From a bacterium (GTDB taxonomy: Bacteria > Blakebacterota > Blakebacteria > Blakebacterales > Blakebacteraceae), in the NCBI GenBank assembly GCA_025774205.1, contig JALGWK010000132.1, positions 1 through 8,227 on the forward strand: DNA of 8,227 nucleotides, given 5' to 3'. The notes below the pieces were generated by a model. The model worked only from the letters and a program-made list of their open reading frames with translations. It did no database searches and was not told where the DNA came from. Position 1 is the first letter of the stretch; every line of letters starts with the position of its first letter. This document shows positions 5,893-8,227 of this stretch, one piece after another. A program made the position numbers and the translations under genes.

Positions 5893-6987
5893 CTACGTCA
5901 ACAGGAGATACAGTATCGGTATCAGGTACAGAGCAAGATACCCGACCACGATCAGTACTGTTTTTCTGCCGGACCGGCCGGCTATTTCACCTGCTTTGGT
6001 GGCCAGCCAGATCGGAATATTCTTCGCCGGATAGATGATCGCGATTCCCATGATATTGAAGGTGAGATGGGCCAGTGCCACCGTTATCGCCACTGGATTC
6101 CCGGTCGCGAAGGACGCCAGGATGGCGGTGATGGTCGTGCCCACGTTCGCCCCCATAGTATATGGGAAGATCTTTCGAACCGTCAGAACGTTGGTTCCCA
6201 CGAGCGGTACGACCAGCGAGGTCGTTGCCGAACTGCTCTGCACCGTCGCGGTCAGTACGGCACCCAGTGTAAAGCTTGCCAGGTCGTTTCTAAAGAGCAC
6301 GCGATCGAAGAGAGCTTCGATCCGGCCCAGGATTGTGCTGCGCATGATCTTGACCATCCGGGCGAGCGCGAAGAAGAGCAGCAGCAGGGCCAGGATCACC
6401 AGCGGCAACGGATGGGGGATCAGGTCCGAGATGACGTGACTGAGCGGTTCGACTACTACCTTCAGGGGACTCACCAGACTCAGTCCGCCGATCCCTTCGA
6501 ACGTCCTGGACAGCGCGACCGCGATCTTCTCGATGGGATGGAACATCACCTCAAGCGGAAACAGGATCAGCACGGCCAGAACATTGAAGAAGTCGTGCAC
6601 GGTGCCGGCGGCAAATGCCTTGCTGAATTCCCCGCGTCGCGTCACGTGCCCCATGGAGACGATCGTGTTCGTGACCGTAGTGCCGATATTCGCGCCCATG
6701 ACCATCGGGATCGCTATCCGCAGGTCGAGCGTGCCGGCAGCTACCAGTCCGACGACGATAGAGGTCGTCGACGAGGAGCTCTGGACCAGGCTGGTCGCCA
6801 GCATTCCGATAATCAGACCAGCCAGCGGATCGGAAACCGTCTCGAAGAGTCTGTTGGCGAACCCTGCCCCGGCCATCTTGAACGCCGAACTCATCAGGTC
6901 GATGCTGACGAAGAACAGGTAGAGGACGGCAAGGAAGGTTGCTACCCGGAGGATGGAACGCCAGGGACCGCTCTCAGGTGCCGGCAT
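5893..6987 (-). CDS. Na+/phosphate cotransporter (NaPi-II/Na_Pi_cotrans family)
   Basis: A 364-aa inner-membrane transporter for sodium-coupled phosphate uptake. It has the inverted repeat architecture of the family, with paired signature motifs: Q69-S-S-S-S-T-T-S76 and G98-A-N-I-G-T-T-V-T106 in the first half; Q250-S-S-S-A-T-T-S257 and G279-A-N-V-G-T-T-I-T287 in the second. These QSSS motifs form the substrate region in characterised relatives. The family normally has a PhoU domain, fused or next door; here the PhoU-like gene follows after 21 bases. An in-frame ATG at 7062 would add 25 polar residues but has no ribosome-binding sequence. The ATG at 6987 has a weak GGAA 8 bases before it and begins near the first helix, so I chose it. 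A candidate promoter at 7043-7069 overlaps the longer start and also favours 6987. Confidence 0.92.
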   Translation of the reverse strand: MPAPESGPWRSILRVATFLAVLYLFFVSIDLMSSAFKMAGAGFANRLFETVSDPLAGLIIGMLATSLVQSSSSTTSIVVGLVAAGTLDLRIAIPMVMGANIGTTVTNTIVSMGHVTRRGEFSKAFAAGTVHDFFNVLAVLILFPLEVMFHPIEKIAVALSRTFEGIGGLSLVSPLKVVVEPLSHVISDLIPHPLPLVILALLLLFFALARMVKIMRSTILGRIEALFDRVLFRNDLASFTLGAVLTATVQSSSATTSLVVPLVGTNVLTVRKIFPYTMGANVGTTITAILASFATGNPVAITVALAHLTFNIMGIAIIYPAKNIPIWLATKAGEIAGRSGRKTVLIVVGYLALYLIPILYLLLT

Positions 6988-7042
6988 GCACGTCGTTCCG
7001 TTTGTCTGGTCAGTGGAGGATTCGTTGCTCGTCGCCTGACAA

Positions 7043-7069
7043 AGTATATGGAGGTACGTCATGTGTCAG
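7043..7069 (-). promoter_or_regulatory. Candidate promoter for the Na/Pi-PhoU-respiratory gene train
   Basis: On the minus strand CTGACA (complement of 7064-7069, 5 of 6 to the -35 consensus) is followed after 15 bases by TATACT (7043-7048, 5 of 6 to the -10 consensus). The spacer is shorter than the usual 17. Transcription would start near 7036, about 50 bases before the ATG at 6987. Confidence 0.3.
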
Positions 7070-7084
7070 GTCGGTAACGTCCAT

Positions 7085-7112
7085 GTGACGGAATTCCGAC
7101 AGAGAATATTCT
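7085..7112 (+). promoter_or_regulatory. Two 10-bp palindromes over a weak candidate dfx promoter
   Basis: CGGAATTCCG (7089-7098) and AGAATATTCT (7103-7112) are perfect palindromes four bases apart. A weak plus-strand promoter fits over them: GTGACG (7085-7090), a 16-base spacer, and TATTCT (7107-7112), each 4 of 6 to consensus. Palindromes inside the core promoter of a superoxide reductase gene suggest a repressor site, but I do not recognise the regulator. Confidence 0.3.
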
Positions 7113-7229
7113 TTCCACCTGCCCGTCCGAAGGATACCATCCGCCTCATGAGCGGGAGAGGGATGATGGGTGTCAAGACATCGGATCGCGTGACAGGGCA
7201 CCAGCAAGGACTGACAGGGAGGCACCAGC

Positions 7230-7610
7230 ATGGTTTCAGAGAGACTCGAGGTCTACCGCTGCAATCTCTGCGGGAACATGGTCGAGGTTGTGAAGGTTGG
7301 CGGCGGCACGCTCGTCTGTTGCGGTCAGGAGATGGAACATCTCATCGAGAGTTCGACCGATGCCGCGGTCGAGAAGCATGTGCCGGTCGTCGAGAGAGTC
7401 GAGGGAGGAACGAAGGTCACGGTCGGTGAGGTGGCCCACCCGATGGAAGAGGCTCACCTGATCGAGTGGATCGAACTGATCGTCGATGGCAACGTCTGGA
7501 CCCGGTTCCTGAATCCGGGTGACGATCCCGAAGCGTTCTTCCCGGTGGAAGGTGACGAGATGAAGGCCAGGGAGTACTGCAACCTGCACGGATTGTGGAA
7601 GGCTGAGTAA
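7230..7610 (+). CDS. dfx: Desulfoferrodoxin (two-iron superoxide reductase)
   Basis: A 126-aa cytoplasmic enzyme that reduces superoxide to hydrogen peroxide without releasing O2, typical of anaerobes and microaerophiles. The N-terminal desulforedoxin domain holds centre I, Fe(Cys)4: C11-x-x-C14 and C30-C31. The catalytic domain holds centre II, Fe(His)4Cys: H50, H70, H76, C117 and H120. The E48-K49-H50 triplet, which carries the flexible Glu and the Lys that helps draw in superoxide, is intact. All ligands are present, so it should be active. AGGGAGG (7216-7222) is 7 bases before the ATG, an excellent ribosome-binding site. The gene is divergent from the Na/Pi gene and convergent with the methyltransferase gene. 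Electrons normally come from rubredoxin; no rubredoxin gene is visible here. Confidence 0.95.
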   Translation: MVSERLEVYRCNLCGNMVEVVKVGGGTLVCCGQEMEHLIESSTDAAVEKHVPVVERVEGGTKVTVGEVAHPMEEAHLIEWIELIVDGNVWTRFLNPGDDPEAFFPVEGDEMKAREYCNLHGLWKAE

Positions 7611-7654
7611 CCGACAACCACTCCTCATTTACTGCTGAAGAAGAACGATCCGAT

Positions 7655-8227
7655 TCACTCAGTGCGGTCGGCCCATCCCGGGCCGGCCGACTCGAGCACT
7701 TTATAACCGACGACCGCGACCGCCGTCGCCACGTTGAGGGAGTTCTTGTACCCATAGGTGGGGATCTCGACGAATCCGTCGCATATATCGAGCACTTCCC
7801 GGCTCACGCCGAGAGCCTCGTTCCCGAATACCAGCGCAATGGGGTTCGGGTATTCGACACGGTCGTATCGCCGCGCGTGAGATGTCGTCTCCACCGCCCA
7901 GACCGGAATCCCCCGGTCGGTAAGGTCCTTCACCGCGTCGAGGGTCTGCTCGAAATGCCTCCACGGCACATATTCGATCGTTCCCAGCGAAGTCTTCTCA
8001 AGTTTCAGGTGCGGCGGGTGGGCGGTGTAGCCGCAGAGGTAGAGTCCCGAGACACGCATGGTGTCGCAGAGTCGGAAGATGGAACCGACGTTGAAAGCGC
8101 TCCGCAGGTTGTCGAGGATGATATAGAGGGGAGATTTCGGGAGAGCCTGATAGTCATCAAGGGGCAGGTCGAGATCGAAACTGCGGACCTCGAAGCTGGT
8201 CTCCATGTCTCCCGGTTCCCGGGCCAT
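7655..8227 (-). CDS. SpoU/TrmH-family RNA 2'-O-methyltransferase
   Basis: Codes for 190 aa from an ATG that coincides with the window edge, so the true start may lie further on; an in-frame ATG at 8206 is another option. The three SPOUT motifs are present. Motif 1 is N40-L-R42-S-A-F-N46-V-G-S-I-F-R, with the catalytic-type Arg42. Motif 2 is L-V-F134-G-N-E137-A-L-G140. Motif 3 is I155-P-T-Y-G-Y-K-N-S163-L-N165-V-A. These make the trefoil knot that binds S-adenosylmethionine. The protein would methylate a ribose 2'-OH in tRNA or rRNA; the target cannot be told from sequence. It has the short, knot-only form without an RNA-binding extension of the rRNA-type enzymes. It ends 44 bases from the convergent desulfoferrodoxin stop. 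Confidence 0.9.
   Translation of the reverse strand: MAREPGDMETSFEVRSFDLDLPLDDYQALPKSPLYIILDNLRSAFNVGSIFRLCDTMRVSGLYLCGYTAHPPHLKLEKTSLGTIEYVPWRHFEQTLDAVKDLTDRGIPVWAVETTSHARRYDRVEYPNPIALVFGNEALGVSREVLDICDGFVEIPTYGYKNSLNVATAVAVVGYKVLESAGPGWADRTE

Noticed and set aside
6067-7077. A 336-codon plus-strand open frame antisense to the Na/Pi cotransporter
   Set aside because: The product is rich in Arg, Gln, Asp and His without domain features; the opposite strand has paired QSSS and GANxGTT motifs.
7010-7231. A 73-codon minus-strand frame in the dfx upstream spacer
   Set aside because: It has no ribosome-binding site or recognisable features, covers the candidate promoters and overlaps the dfx start.
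7667-7691. GTCGGCC/GGCCGAC inverted repeat as a terminator for the desulfoferrodoxin gene
   Set aside because: It lies inside the coding end of the methyltransferase gene, has an 11-base loop and no T-tract; codon content explains it as well.

Overview
The window is GC-rich, gene-dense bacterial DNA, probably from a Gram-negative, anaerobic or microaerophilic organism. The pointers are a lipoprotein with a lipobox, a Tat-exported Rieske protein, a periplasmic haem-c domain and a two-iron superoxide reductase. Nothing here fixes the taxon. The Na/Pi cotransporter plus PhoU-like pair and the bd-like/Rieske gene set suggest an uncultured lineage such as the Fibrobacterota-Chlorobiota-Bacteroidota area or a deltaproteobacterial relative, but this is only an inference.

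Layout from left to right: the first codons of a divergent minus-strand gene (1-8); a roughly 270-base leader holding three copies of an 8-mer; a plus-strand SGNH-hydrolase-like lipoprotein (277-1080); and a 59-base convergent gap with an inverted repeat. A long, tightly packed minus-strand gene train then runs from 6987 down to 1140. In transcription order it reads Na/Pi cotransporter, PhoU-like protein split into two overlapping frames, Rieske iron-sulfur protein, fused b6/subunit-IV cytochrome b, CydA-like membrane protein with a C-terminal haem-c domain, and a second CydA-like membrane protein. Divergent from it is a desulfoferrodoxin gene (7230-7610), which converges on a SpoU/TrmH-type RNA methyltransferase gene (7655-8227) at the right edge.

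The most interesting unit is 1140-5227. The four genes have the parts of a Rieske/cytochrome b quinol oxidase (Rieske plus b6/IV) but no separate cytochrome c1 or f. The only c-type haem site is at the C-terminus of a cytochrome bd-type subunit that lacks a long quinol-binding Q-loop. The simplest reading is one membrane complex: (mena)quinol is oxidised at the cytochrome b, electrons pass through the Rieske centre to the fused haem c, and from there to the b595/d-like haem pair of the bd-like subunit, where O2 or another small molecule is reduced. The 372-aa partner looks like a degenerate, ligand-poor paralogue filling the place of CydB. The neighbouring superoxide reductase fits an organism that meets oxygen occasionally.

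Other points of note: the PhoU-like gene is interrupted by what looks like a 10-bp insertion between 5-bp direct repeats, and removing it restores one 205-codon frame. The desulfoferrodoxin upstream region carries two perfect 10-bp palindromes placed over a weak candidate promoter.
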